DNA of 64,000 nt, from positions 186,001 to 250,000 of the forward strand of contig CAVZRL010000009.1 in NCBI GenBank assembly GCA_963777775.1. Reading direction: 5' to 3'. The notes beneath the pieces are model-generated. The model saw nothing but the letters and a program-made list of their open reading frames with translations. It was not told the DNA's origin and searched no databases. This DNA comes from WHSW01 sp963777775. GTDB taxonomy: Bacteria > Actinomycetota > Thermoleophilia > Solirubrobacterales > 70-9. Made by a program: the position numbers and the translations under genes. Of the stretch, positions 16,309-24,597 are shown piece by piece. The stretch's first letter is position 1. Every line of letters begins with the position of its first letter.

Positions 16309-17112
16309 GTGATGGACTCGCGCGAGCCGGAAGCCCCCGACCTCAGCCTCACCTGTCCAGCCGATGCCGAGAACGTTGCGGTGATCCGTCGCGCCGTCAC
16401 CGGAGTGGCGCGCGCCGTGGGGATCGACGAGGGGCTGGTCAACGACGTGCGCACGGTGATCACCGAGGCGTGCGCCAACGCCGCCGTCCACGCGTATCCG
16501 GCCGACGATTCTGGCGCGGTGACCGTCACCTGCACCTTCGAGCATCCTTGGCTCAACTTCAGGATCCGGGACTTCGGCTCGGGGATGCAGCCGCAGGTGG
16601 AGGCCGAGGGAGAGTCGCGGCTGCGAATCGGGCTCTCGCTGATGAGCGCGCTGGCCGACCGGTTCGAGATCCAGAGCAACAGCACCGACGGGACCGAGGT
16701 CCTGGTCGGCTTCGACGTCCTACGTGCGCGGGATCAGGTCGCAGATCAAAACGGGGCCAGTCGCGAGCGGATCGACGAGGGCGTGGAGCTGGTCGCGGCG
16801 GGCCCGTTGGGCGCCGAGGCGATCCCCCCGGCGCTGGTCATGCTCGGGGTGCGGTCGGGTTTCGACGTCGAGCGCCTCGCGGAGCTGCAGCGGATCGGCA
16901 CCACGCTGGCGACAGCGGTGCGCGACGGCCAGGTCGGCCGGCTCGGGCTTCGTGCCCCCTCCCTGGGCGAGCCCGTGGTCCAGGTCGACGTCGATTCCGG
17001 CGACGAGCGCGGTACCGAGCGGTTGGTCGCGGCGCTCCCTCCGGGCACCGCGGAGCTTGTCGATCGGGACCGAAATCGGGTGATCCGAATCGAGTTGTCG
17101 CGAACCGGCTGA
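16309..17112 (+). CDS. RsbW-type anti-sigma factor serine kinase with C-terminal extension
   Basis: HATPase_c (GHKL) protein of the RsbW/SpoIIAB type, which would bind the sigma-B/F factor and phosphorylate STAS antagonists. The N box is ITEACANAAVHAYP (about residues 46-59) and the G1 box DFGSGM; RIGLSLMSALADRFEI follows as the G2 region. The kinase fold ends near residue 145. The remaining 120 residues (from RARDQVADQNG to the end) are an additional domain not seen in normal RsbW proteins of about 150 residues; its role is unknown. GTG at 16309 or ATG at 16312 may start translation. It is followed by the SpoIIE phosphatase, making a partner-switching pair. Confidence 0.88.
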   Translation: MMDSREPEAPDLSLTCPADAENVAVIRRAVTGVARAVGIDEGLVNDVRTVITEACANAAVHAYPADDSGAVTVTCTFEHPWLNFRIRDFGSGMQPQVEAEGESRLRIGLSLMSALADRFEIQSNSTDGTEVLVGFDVLRARDQVADQNGASRERIDEGVELVAAGPLGAEAIPPALVMLGVRSGFDVERLAELQRIGTTLATAVRDGQVGRLGLRAPSLGEPVVQVDVDSGDERGTERLVAALPPGTAELVDRDRNRVIRIELSRTG

Positions 17113-17174
17113 GTCCGCGGGATGCGCGGGTCGCGGCGATCTAAGCTTGCTCGGATGACGCGGGGTTTGAGCAG

Positions 17175-19793
17175 ATGCGGGCACGTCTGCCCTCGCTGAC
17201 CGGAGCCGCGGCGCCGTTTCGATCGGCGCCTAACAGGCGCGACCTGGCCGCTTGCGCGATCGGCATCGTCCTGCTCGGCTGCCTGGTGGCGGTCGACGCG
17301 CTGCTCGGGGATGGCGAGTCGATCGCGGGCGCTTTCGTGCTCCCGCCGCTGATGGTCGCGCTGAGCGGCTCCGTGCAGGCGACCACGGCCGTGGCCGTGC
17401 TGGCCGTCGTCGCATCGGTCGCAAGCGGGACCTGGAACGGGTTGTGGGGCGACCCCGAGCACGAGGCCCGGTCGGCGGTCGTCCTGATCGGCGGTGCGTT
17501 GGCGATCGTGGGGGCGGTAGCGCGGTGGCGGGCGCTGGCGGACGCGCGGCGGCTCGAGCTTCTCGACGGGATCGGCGGGATCGCGGATGGCTCACTGCCG
17601 CTCGATCAGACGCTGAACCGAGTGACTGAGCTGATCGTGCCGGCGCTCGCCGACATCTGCCTGATCGACGCGATCGGTTCCGGCGGCATGACGCGGATGG
17701 CCGTGCGCGCCGAGGGCGTGCCCGACCCCAACCTCGCCGAGCAACGACTGCGTGAGCGGCAACCCTCGATTCCGGGTTACCTGCAGGAGAGCGGACGTGG
17801 GAGCCGCCCCGCCTCACACTTCGTGCCCAGGGCCGACGACGCGATCCTGAGGGCCATCGCCCACGACGAGGGCCCGGACCTCGAGTTCGTGCGCTCGCTC
17901 GGCGTCTGCTCGTTCGTGATCGTGCCGCTGTACGCGCGTGGTCGCACGCTCGCGACGTTGACCTTGATCACCACCGCCCACTCCGGCCGCGCCTTTGCGC
18001 AGCGGGACGTCAGGTTCACCGAGGTGATGTCGGGTCGGATCGCCCTCGCCCTCGACAACGCGGGCCTGTTCTCTGACCTGGAGAGCGTCGAGCGCCGCCT
18101 CGACGCGGTGATGAACCTGGTCGACGAGGCGGTGATCGTCCACGACTCGGACGCCCGGGTCGTGTTCGCGAACAGGGCGGCCGCCCGGTGGCTCTCGCGC
18201 GACGACCTCGACTCGCTCCTCGACTCGCCGGCGTCAGCGCTGAAGGCCGTGCGGCTGCTGGACGAGGCCGGCGCGCCGATGGGGCCGACAGCCGACGTGC
18301 TCGCTCGCACGGCCGCACCGCGCGAGCGCTGGTCCGCGGTGGCGCGAGTCCAGCGCGAGACCGGGCAGGAGTTGTGGGCCGAGATCCGCTATGAGCCGAT
18401 CACCGGACCCGGCGACGAGATGCTGTTCGGGGTCACCACGGTCCACGACGTGACCTCGATCAAGCGTGCCGAGTTCGCGACCGGGGTTCGCTCCGAGCTC
18501 GCCCAGCTGCTCGACTCGGTGCGCGACTACCGCCAGACCTTGCAGCGGATTGCCGAGTTCGCGGTCCCCCGGTTCGCGGACATCTGCGCGGTCTACATGC
18601 CGGCCGGGGAGCGGCTCGAGCCGGCTGCGATCGCCCATCCGGACGCGGGGCGGGCGGCGCTGGTGCGACGGCTTCAAGAGGAGCATCCGATCCTGATCGA
18701 CGACGACCGCGCGACCTCGCGCGTGTTCCGCGAGGGCGAGCCGGCGCTGCTCGAGATCGACGAGGGTTATCTGTCCCGGACGAGCGACGCTGCTCGCGCG
18801 GAGCTGCTCGAGGCCCTCGAGGTGCGCTCGGTGCTGATCGTTCCGCTGCTCGCCGGTGCCGAGGTGCTCGGCGTCATGACCTACGCCAACCGCCGTGACT
18901 CGCGGCGCTTCGACTCGAATGATGCCGCGCTGGCGGCGGAGATCGGCGCCCGGGCGGGGCTCGCGGTGGAGAACGCGCGGCTCGCCAACGAGGAGGCCGA
19001 GATCGCCGAGTTGCTCCAACTCGGCCTGCGACCTGCCTCGTTCCCGGCGATGTCGGGGTGGGACGTAGCATCGATGTACCGGTCGGCCGGCGAGGTGACG
19101 CAGGTCGGAGGTGACTTCTACGATGCCTTTCGCGTCGATGGCGGCTGGCTGCTGGCGATCGGGGACGTCGTCGGCCGGGGAGCCGCGGCAGCGTCGCTGA
19201 CCGCCCTTGCTCGTTACACGCTCCGCACCGCCGCGACGCTGACCAACGACGCCGAGCAATCCCTGCGAAGACTGCACGAGGCGTTCGTCGAGCACGGCAG
19301 GAACGAGCTCTGCAGCGTCGCCCTGGCGCTGCTGCCGGACTCGGGAAGCGACCCGGCCGAGGTCCTGGTCATGAGCGCCGGGCACCCGCTGCCGCTGCAT
19401 CTGAGCGCCGGCGGGCGAGCGGTCCGGGAGGTCGGCAGCCCCGGGCCGCTGCTGGGCGTATTCGAGTCCCCGACGTGGCCGGTCGAGAGGGTCGAGCTGG
19501 CGGCCGACGACCAGCTCATCCTCTACACCGACGGCGTGCCCGAGGCGAAGGGCACCGACGAGAGGTTCGGCGACGAGCGACTGCGTGAGCGGGTCGCGAC
19601 CGCCACGGATCCCGCGACGACGGTGCGCAATGTCGAGAGTGCGCTGGACGAATTCTGCACCTCGGGCGGCGACGACGATGCCGCCCTGGTCGCGATCCAG
19701 CGGCTGCCGCGCCTGGCTCGCTCCCGCGCAATCGAAGCGGGCCCACGCACGGCCTCTCGGAAGCACGACCACGAGCTGCCGGCCCCCGGTTAG
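17175..19793 (+). CDS. Membrane-linked GAF-PAS-GAF SpoIIE-type (PP2C) phosphatase
   Basis: An 872-residue signalling phosphatase expected to dephosphorylate STAS antagonists and so release the sigma factor. Residues 1-125 contain about four hydrophobic helices (CAIGIVLLGCLVAVDALLG and others), then GAF-like domain 1 (about 135-290), a PAS segment (about 300-430, AVIVHDSDARVVFANRAAAR), GAF-like domain 2 (about 440-600) and a SpoIIE/PP2C catalytic domain. The metal-binding acids are seen in VGGDFYDAF, IGDVVGRG, LYTDGVPEAKG and GGDDDAALVAI. Membrane helices plus two GAF domains suggest that it senses a cell-surface or redox/ligand signal. Directly downstream of the RsbW-like gene. Confidence 0.93.
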   Translation: MRARLPSLTGAAAPFRSAPNRRDLAACAIGIVLLGCLVAVDALLGDGESIAGAFVLPPLMVALSGSVQATTAVAVLAVVASVASGTWNGLWGDPEHEARSAVVLIGGALAIVGAVARWRALADARRLELLDGIGGIADGSLPLDQTLNRVTELIVPALADICLIDAIGSGGMTRMAVRAEGVPDPNLAEQRLRERQPSIPGYLQESGRGSRPASHFVPRADDAILRAIAHDEGPDLEFVRSLGVCSFVIVPLYARGRTLATLTLITTAHSGRAFAQRDVRFTEVMSGRIALALDNAGLFSDLESVERRLDAVMNLVDEAVIVHDSDARVVFANRAAARWLSRDDLDSLLDSPASALKAVRLLDEAGAPMGPTADVLARTAAPRERWSAVARVQRETGQELWAEIRYEPITGPGDEMLFGVTTVHDVTSIKRAEFATGVRSELAQLLDSVRDYRQTLQRIAEFAVPRFADICAVYMPAGERLEPAAIAHPDAGRAALVRRLQEEHPILIDDDRATSRVFREGEPALLEIDEGYLSRTSDAARAELLEALEVRSVLIVPLLAGAEVLGVMTYANRRDSRRFDSNDAALAAEIGARAGLAVENARLANEEAEIAELLQLGLRPASFPAMSGWDVASMYRSAGEVTQVGGDFYDAFRVDGGWLLAIGDVVGRGAAAASLTALARYTLRTAATLTNDAEQSLRRLHEAFVEHGRNELCSVALALLPDSGSDPAEVLVMSAGHPLPLHLSAGGRAVREVGSPGPLLGVFESPTWPVERVELAADDQLILYTDGVPEAKGTDERFGDERLRERVATATDPATTVRNVESALDEFCTSGGDDDAALVAIQRLPRLARSRAIEAGPRTASRKHDHELPAPG

Positions 19794-19805
19794 GAGCCTG
19801 GCGCG

Positions 19806-20822
19806 GTGCCACGGCTGCGGCGGGTCGATTGCTCTGACCCCGGAATTCGGCGGGTCCGCCGGGGTCGCGGGTTCAGCTATCAACGCCAAGACACCGGTCG
19901 GCCCGTCACCGATCCCGAAACCAAGGCTCGAATCGAGTCGCTCGCCGTGCCCCCGGCGTGGCGGGATGTCTGGATCTGCATCGACGAGCGAGGGCACCTG
20001 CAGGCGACCGGTTACGACGACGCCGGGCGCAAGCAGTACCTCTACCACGAGGACTGGCGCAAGCGGCGCGATCGTGAGAAGTTCGACCGGATGCTCGACT
20101 TCGCCGGCTCGCTGGGGACGCTGCGGGCGGCGACCATGGCCGACCTCGGCCTCCGGGGCCTGGTCCGGGAACGGGTCCTGGGATGCGCGACACGGCTGCT
20201 GGACCTCGGGTTCTTCCGGGTCGGGGGCGAGGAGTACCTGGCCGACAACTCGACCTACGGCCTGACCACCTTGCGGAGGCGACACCTGCGGTTCGCGAAC
20301 GGGGCTGCCCTGTTCGCCTACCGCGGCAAGGGCTCGCAGCGGCTCGTCCACGAGATCCGTGATCCGGCATCGATACCGACCCTGAGGGCGCTGAAGCGCA
20401 ACCGGCACGGCTCGCAGCTGCTTGTCTACCGGTCCGGCAGGGAATGGCAGCCGGTGAGGGCCGACGACGTCAACGAGTACATCTCGATCCACGCCGACGG
20501 TGACTTCACCGCCAAGGACTTCCGGACCTGGAACGCGACCGTGCTCGCCGCGGTCGGCCTCGCCCTCGAAGCCCCGAGGGCCGAGACCAAGACCGCGCGC
20601 AATCGATCGGTGTCGCGGGTCGTCGCCAACGTCGCCAGCTATCTGGGAAACACGCCGACCGTGTGCCGGTCGTCCTACATCGATCCGCGGGTGGTCGATC
20701 GCTTCCTCGCCGGCGACCCGCTCGAGGCGGTGGTCGATCAGCTCGAGCCGGCCGCCGGTCCGGAGGGATTCCCGGAGCGAGAGTCGATCGAGGAGGCGGT
20801 GCTCCGCCTGCTGGCGCGATAG
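19806..20822 (+). CDS. DNA topoisomerase IB (poxvirus type)
   Basis: A 338-residue type IB topoisomerase, which relaxes supercoils through a 3'-phosphotyrosine intermediate. Segments typical of the bacterial family are GRGFSYQRQDTGRPVTD, IESLAVPPAWRDVWIC, GRKQYLYHEDWRKRRD, FRVGGEEYLADNSTYGLTTL and FTAKDFRTWNATV. The nucleophile is the tyrosine in CRSSYIDPRVVD near residue 290, and the catalytic arginines lie in the GLTTLRRRH and KDFRTW regions. GTG start. It is inserted between the phosphatase and the sigma factor of the stress block, 12 bases after the first and 23 before the second, so it may be part of the same transcript. Confidence 0.93.
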   Translation: MPRLRRVDCSDPGIRRVRRGRGFSYQRQDTGRPVTDPETKARIESLAVPPAWRDVWICIDERGHLQATGYDDAGRKQYLYHEDWRKRRDREKFDRMLDFAGSLGTLRAATMADLGLRGLVRERVLGCATRLLDLGFFRVGGEEYLADNSTYGLTTLRRRHLRFANGAALFAYRGKGSQRLVHEIRDPASIPTLRALKRNRHGSQLLVYRSGREWQPVRADDVNEYISIHADGDFTAKDFRTWNATVLAAVGLALEAPRAETKTARNRSVSRVVANVASYLGNTPTVCRSSYIDPRVVDRFLAGDPLEAVVDQLEPAAGPEGFPERESIEEAVLRLLAR

Positions 20823-20845
20823 GCCCAACTACCATCACGAAACCG

Positions 20846-21670
20846 ATGGCGCCACCAACGGTCGGATCGAGCGGAGGGGTTGAGGACGAGGCTTCGCCTG
20901 CGGCGTCCGTTTCCGCGGAGCTCGCCGACGACCGTGTGCTCGAGCGCCGCGCGTCCACCGACCCGCGGGCGCGCGAGCTGCTGATCGAACGCCATCAGGG
21001 CCTGGCCCGGGCGCTCGCGCTCCGGTACCGGACGAGCGGCGAGTCCGTCGACGACCTGGTCCAGGTGGCGAACCTCGGGCTCGTCAACGCGGCAAACCGC
21101 TTCGACCCCGACCGGGGCGTGCCGTTCTCGACTTACGCCGTGCCAACGATCCTCGGCGAGCTGAGGCGCCATTTCCGAGACCACGGCTGGTCTGTGCACC
21201 TCCCTCGCGGGCTGAAGGAGCGGGTGCTGGAGACCAAGAGCGCGATCGAGCAGCTCAACCAGAGGCTGCAGCGATCTCCCACCGCCGAGGAGCTCGCCGC
21301 GCACATGGGGCTTTCGCTCGACGAGGTGCTCGACGCCCTGACGGCGCGGCACGAGTCCCAGGCCCTGTCGCTCGACGCTCCCGCCGGCGCCTCGGAGGAC
21401 GAGGACCTGCCGCTGATCGAAGGGACGGGCACTGACGACCCCGGATTCGACGAAGTCGATTACCGCGAAGCCCTCCAGCACGTTGTCGACAAGCTCGCGC
21501 CGGAGGAGCGAGAGCTGCTCGAGATGCGCTTCGGCGAGGAGCTTCCGCAACGTGAGATCGCAGCGCGGCTCGGCACCTCCCAGATGCAGGTCTCGCGCCT
21601 GCTGCGGCGCGTGCTCGACCGGCTCCGGATCCTCGCCGCCGAGCGCGATCAGTCCCCTCCAGGGGATTGA
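20846..21670 (+). CDS. SigB/SigF-family RNA polymerase sigma factor
   Basis: A 274-residue group 3 sigma-70 factor. Region 2 is visible as LIERHQGLARALALRYR, then VDDLVQVANLGLVNAANRFDPDRG and PFSTYAVPTILGELRRHFRDHGW. Region 3 includes SVHLPRGLKE and PTAEELAAHMGLSLDEVLDAL. Region 4 ends with LAPEERELLEMRFGEELPQR and the helix-turn-helix EIAARLGTSQMQVSRLLRRVLDRL. The ATG at 20846 follows the topoisomerase gene; a longer frame upstream is not needed. Flanked by anti-sigma kinase, phosphatase and two STAS genes, so it is expected to be released by partner switching. Promoters of its expected type occur before several genes of this window. Confidence 0.94.
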   Translation: MAPPTVGSSGGVEDEASPAASVSAELADDRVLERRASTDPRARELLIERHQGLARALALRYRTSGESVDDLVQVANLGLVNAANRFDPDRGVPFSTYAVPTILGELRRHFRDHGWSVHLPRGLKERVLETKSAIEQLNQRLQRSPTAEELAAHMGLSLDEVLDALTARHESQALSLDAPAGASEDEDLPLIEGTGTDDPGFDEVDYREALQHVVDKLAPEERELLEMRFGEELPQREIAARLGTSQMQVSRLLRRVLDRLRILAAERDQSPPGD

Positions 21671-21718
21671 AGCGCAGTCGCGGCGTGAGCACGGCCGCGC
21701 GGCTATCGTAGACCGGGC

Positions 21719-22039
21719 ATGGGAGACTTCTCGGTCGAGATCGACGCGGACCCAAGCGACGGTGAGGTGGTCGTCACCCCGGCCGGCGAGCTCGACCTGG
21801 CGGCGGCGCCAGAGCTCGAAGCGCGGCTCGCAGAGGCCGAGTCCGCCGCTCCAAAGCTGATCGTCATCGACATGGCCGGGGTCGGGTTCATCGATTCCAC
21901 CGGCCTCCGCGTGCTGTTGGGGGCGGCGGCCCGGGCCCGCGACCGTGGGGGGCGGTTTCAGCTCTCGGCCCCGACCGAGCAGGTCTCGAAGCTGCTCGAG
22001 CTGACCCGCAGCGCGACGGTGCTCGAGATCGTGCCCTAG
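21719..22039 (+). CDS. STAS-domain anti-sigma factor antagonist (first copy)
   Basis: A 106-residue single STAS domain (SpoIIAA/RsbV type). It has VVTPAGELDLAAAPELEARL at the start and the phosphorylation loop IDMAGVGFIDSTGLRVLL, where the serine of DSTG is the expected target of the RsbW-like kinase. When unphosphorylated such proteins bind the kinase and free the sigma factor. Placed 48 bases after the sigma gene on the same strand. Confidence 0.93.
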   Translation: MGDFSVEIDADPSDGEVVVTPAGELDLAAAPELEARLAEAESAAPKLIVIDMAGVGFIDSTGLRVLLGAAARARDRGGRFQLSAPTEQVSKLLELTRSATVLEIVP

Positions 22040-22063
22040 GAGAGCCCCTCGACGCCCGCTCAG

Positions 22064-22423
22064 ATGAACGACCTCTCGCGCGAGAAGCTGGTCGAGATCG
22101 CGGACGCGATGGCGCAGATCAAGAGCACCCACTTCGGCAAGGGACCCGCGTGGGCACGCGCCTACGCCTTCGACGACTACGTGTTCGTGGTCATGCGCGG
22201 AGGGCTCACCGAAGCCGAGAAGACGATGCTCGCCGGCGGCGAGGAGGACCTGGTCCGTCGCTGGCGCCTGCGCTTTCAGGAGCTGGCCAAGGAAGAGTTC
22301 ACCGGCGCGGTCGAACGGGCGACCGGCCGCGAGGTGGTCGACTATCACTCGCAATTGCTCGCCCCGAGCGAAACGGTGGTCGAGATCTTCATCCTCGAGC
22401 CCAACCGCCACGCTGCTGACTGA
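22064..22423 (+). CDS. DUF2294 domain protein
   Basis: A 119-residue protein of the DUF2294 type (Na-translocating decarboxylase-like small family of unknown function). Typical segments are FGKGPAWARAYAFDDYVFVV, GGLTEAEKTML and VERATGREVVDYHSQL, ending ETVVEIFILEP. No signal or membrane helix. It is 24 bases downstream of the STAS gene in the stress block, so a regulatory or stress role is likely, although the activity is unknown. Confidence 0.82.
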   Translation: MNDLSREKLVEIADAMAQIKSTHFGKGPAWARAYAFDDYVFVVMRGGLTEAEKTMLAGGEEDLVRRWRLRFQELAKEEFTGAVERATGREVVDYHSQLLAPSETVVEIFILEPNRHAAD

Positions 22424-22596
22424 GCCGAAGAGCCGGATCGGCGGAGCGCGGCGTTATCATGATCGGCGTGCGATCGAAGGGGCTCCGCCGGCGAGGCGGC
22501 GTTTCGCGGGCGCACCGCGGCTGAGCAGGCAGGCCCGCCCGAGACCCGGGGGCTTGGTGGCTCGGACTCCATCCAGCCCCCCCTGCTTTTCGCCTT

Positions 22597-22968
22597 ATGA
22601 CATCCGGCTCAGATCGCGCCACAGCCTCCGGTGACTTTGCGGTCGCCGTCGAACCGCTCCCCGGTGGCGGCTACGTGGTCAACGTCAGCGGCGAGCTCGA
22701 CCTCGCCACAACGCCGATGCTGACGAACGCCTGCAAAGAATCCATGCTCGCTGTTGACCTCTTGCTGGTCGACTTGACGGGGTGCACCTTCATCGACTCG
22801 ACCGGGATTGCCTGCCTGCTTCGCCTCGCGGACGAACGAGGGCCCCTGGCGGCGGTCGTAAAGCCCGGGAGCCAGCCGTCGCGCGTATTCGAGCTCACCG
22901 GCGTCGACAAGAGTCTTTCGATCAGCCCCGATCTGGGCCAGGCCCTGAGGTCGATCGGACAGGGCTAG
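22597..22968 (+). CDS. STAS-domain anti-sigma factor antagonist (second copy)
   Basis: A 123-residue STAS protein with NVSGELDLATTPMLTNAC and the phospho-loop VDLTGCTFIDSTGIACLL; DSTG is again intact. It is only distantly similar to the first copy and has an N-terminal extension of about 15 residues. The gap of 173 bases to the previous gene contains no recognisable gene, so it may have its own promoter. Two antagonists for one kinase would allow two inputs into the same sigma switch, or it could serve another anti-sigma factor. Confidence 0.92.
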   Translation: MTSGSDRATASGDFAVAVEPLPGGGYVVNVSGELDLATTPMLTNACKESMLAVDLLLVDLTGCTFIDSTGIACLLRLADERGPLAAVVKPGSQPSRVFELTGVDKSLSISPDLGQALRSIGQG

Positions 22969-23075
22969 CGGCGGCGGTCTCCCGGCGCTGCCGCCCAGCG
23001 TTCCTACCGGCGCGACTTCGCGCCCACGACGCCTCCCGCTGTACGTGACGCGGAGGCTGCGTCGCGCCCGGGCGC

Positions 23076-23101
23076 GATTGGGCCGCTTGCCAAAGGGGTA
23101 T
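23076..23101 (+). promoter_or_regulatory. Possible sigma-B/F-type promoter before the AI-2E permease
   Basis: GATT (23076-23079), 16-base spacer, GGGTAT (23096-23101), ending nine bases before the GTG at 23111. The -35 differs from GTTT at one base. Its position argues for 23111 as the start codon. Confidence 0.45.
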
Positions 23102-23110
23102 CCCTGCCGT

Positions 23111-24190
23111 GTGCTCGATCACCGCCAGCTCCATCCCGCCTACGGCGCGGTTCTGCTCGCCGCCGGGCTGCTCGTCTTCGGCCTGCTCTTCCAGCAGCTC
23201 GTCACCCTGCTGGTCGCGGTCCTGGTCACGATCCTGGTTGCGATCCCGCTCTCGGCGGCCGCGACCAGGCTCGAGCGCCGCCGGATCCCGAGGCCGATAG
23301 GAGCGCTCGCGGCTCTCCTGGCCGGGGTCGCGGTCTTGGCGGGCCTGCTGGCGCTGCTCGTCCCGCCGCTGGTCGAGCAGGGCGAGCGCCTGGTCGAAGA
23401 CATCCCCGGAATCGTCAACGAGCTCAGCATCCAGATCGGCAGCCTGGCGGGAAGCTCACCCGAAGAGACCGGGGAGTCGATCCAGTCGTTCCTGGAGCAG
23501 TACACCGAGGACCCGGCCCGCTTGCTCGCGCCGCTCGCCTCGGTCGGCCTCGATGTCGCCGGCACCCTCGCGATCCTGCTGGTGATTGTGCTCACCGCCT
23601 ACTACATGGCAGCGAGCCCTCGCCCGCTGGTCGACGGCGCCCTGTCGCTGGTCAAGCCCTCGCGTCGCGACGCCACCCGCCAGGCGATGGAGCGGCTTCG
23701 GATCTCGTGGGTCGGCTGGATGCAGGGGGTGCTGATCGACATGGCGATCACCGGCGTCTTGCTCTACGTCGCGCTGCTCGCGATCGGACTCGACTTCGCG
23801 ATCTTCTTCGCTGTGCTCTCCGCGCTGCTCGTCGTGATCCCGTACTTCGGCGCGATTGCGGGCGCGATCCCTCCGGTTCTGTTCGCGCTCAGCTATTCGC
23901 CCGGCAAGGCGGCGCTCGTGCTCGGGATCTATGTCCTGATCCAGCAGCTCGAGAGCAATGTGACGGTTCCGCTGGTGATGGCGCAGCGGGTCAAGTTGCA
24001 TCCCGCGATGGTCGCGATCGGGGTCGTGATCGTCGGCCAGCTCTTCGGCTTCGTCGGCCTGTTCGTCGCCGTCCCGATCCTGTCCCTGATCGTGGTCCTG
24101 GTGGACGAGCTCTGGGCCCGCCCGCTGGATGATCGCGAGGGGATCCAGGAGGCGGACTCGCTGGCGGTGGCCGTTCAGAGTCCTGATTGA
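23111..24190 (+). CDS. AI-2E family transporter (permease)
   Basis: A protein of about 360 residues with eight hydrophobic segments, the layout of the AI-2E (formerly UPF0118) family, members of which transport small molecules or ions; the family name from AI-2 export does not establish the substrate here. Typical blocks are IPLSAAATRLERRRIPR, a large extracytoplasmic loop with VEDIPGIVNELS, and the C-terminal IGVVIVGQLFGFVGLFVAVP motif. The frame opens earlier at GTG 23045, but no ribosome site is seen there and a GGGTAT promoter element lies between, so GTG 23111, just before the first helix, is preferred. Confidence 0.87.
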   Translation: MLDHRQLHPAYGAVLLAAGLLVFGLLFQQLVTLLVAVLVTILVAIPLSAAATRLERRRIPRPIGALAALLAGVAVLAGLLALLVPPLVEQGERLVEDIPGIVNELSIQIGSLAGSSPEETGESIQSFLEQYTEDPARLLAPLASVGLDVAGTLAILLVIVLTAYYMAASPRPLVDGALSLVKPSRRDATRQAMERLRISWVGWMQGVLIDMAITGVLLYVALLAIGLDFAIFFAVLSALLVVIPYFGAIAGAIPPVLFALSYSPGKAALVLGIYVLIQQLESNVTVPLVMAQRVKLHPAMVAIGVVIVGQLFGFVGLFVAVPILSLIVVLVDELWARPLDDREGIQEADSLAVAVQSPD

Positions 24191-24209
24191 CCGACGGCGT
24201 TCCGGGTAT
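24185..24209 (+). promoter_or_regulatory. Possible sigma-B/F-type promoter before the Rho-N-like gene
   Basis: GATT (24185-24188), 15-base spacer, GGGTAT (24204-24209), 28 bases before the ATG at 24238. Same deviating -35 (GATT) as the site before the AI-2E gene; partly inside the end of the AI-2E coding sequence. Confidence 0.42.
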
Positions 24210-24237
24210 CCCGATCGGAAGCGAGAGAGGAGAGCCG

Positions 24238-24576
24238 ATGCCTCCGCGAGGAGTCAGGAAGGGAAGCAAGCGTGCTCGTCAGTACGAGCACATCAAGGAC
24301 GGGGCGCTCGACGGTGGTGCCTCCGAAGGACGCGCCGAGGAGATCGCCGCCCGGACCGTGAACAAGGAGCGGGCCCGCTCGGGCGAATCCCGCGAGCGCT
24401 CGCGGAGCTCGATCGAGGACATCTCGTCCGGACGCAGGGGCGGGAAGCGCTCCGGTCGCCCGGGGCCTCGCGGGCGGACCCGGGAGCAGCTTTACAACGA
24501 GGCCAAGCAACTTGGGATCGAGGGACGCTCGAAGATGAGCAAGGCGCAGCTTCAGCGCGCCGTGGCGGGCAAGTAG
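24238..24576 (+). CDS. Small basic protein with Rho-N-like C-terminal helix
   Basis: A 112-residue basic protein. The first part (RKGSKRARQYEHIKDGAL, then GRAEEIAARTVNKERARSG) matches a group often annotated as plasmid-stabilisation or Rho-N proteins. The final 30 residues (TREQLYNEAKQLGIEGRSKM, then SKAQLQRAVAGK) are a Rho N-terminal/SAP-like helical unit expected to bind nucleic acid. The middle is Gly/Arg/Ser-rich and disordered. A purine-rich ribosome site (GAGAGAGGAGA) precedes the ATG, which is therefore preferred over an in-frame ATG 17 codons upstream. Probably a stress-regulated DNA or RNA binding protein; exact role unknown. Confidence 0.8.
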   Translation: MPPRGVRKGSKRARQYEHIKDGALDGGASEGRAEEIAARTVNKERARSGESRERSRSSIEDISSGRRGGKRSGRPGPRGRTREQLYNEAKQLGIEGRSKMSKAQLQRAVAGK

Positions 24577-24597
24577 AGCTAGGTCGGTCCGAGGCAG

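Noticed and set aside
18234..20828. 864-codon open frame on the minus strand across the phosphatase and topoisomerase genes
   Set aside because: Composition (Arg/Pro/Gly/Leu with no domain) is that of an antisense shadow in GC-rich DNA; the plus strand carries clear SpoIIE and topoisomerase IB domains.
22424..22596. 173-base gap between the DUF2294 and second STAS genes examined for a small RNA or gene
   Set aside because: Only short arginine/glycine-rich frames and no convincing hairpin plus T-run.
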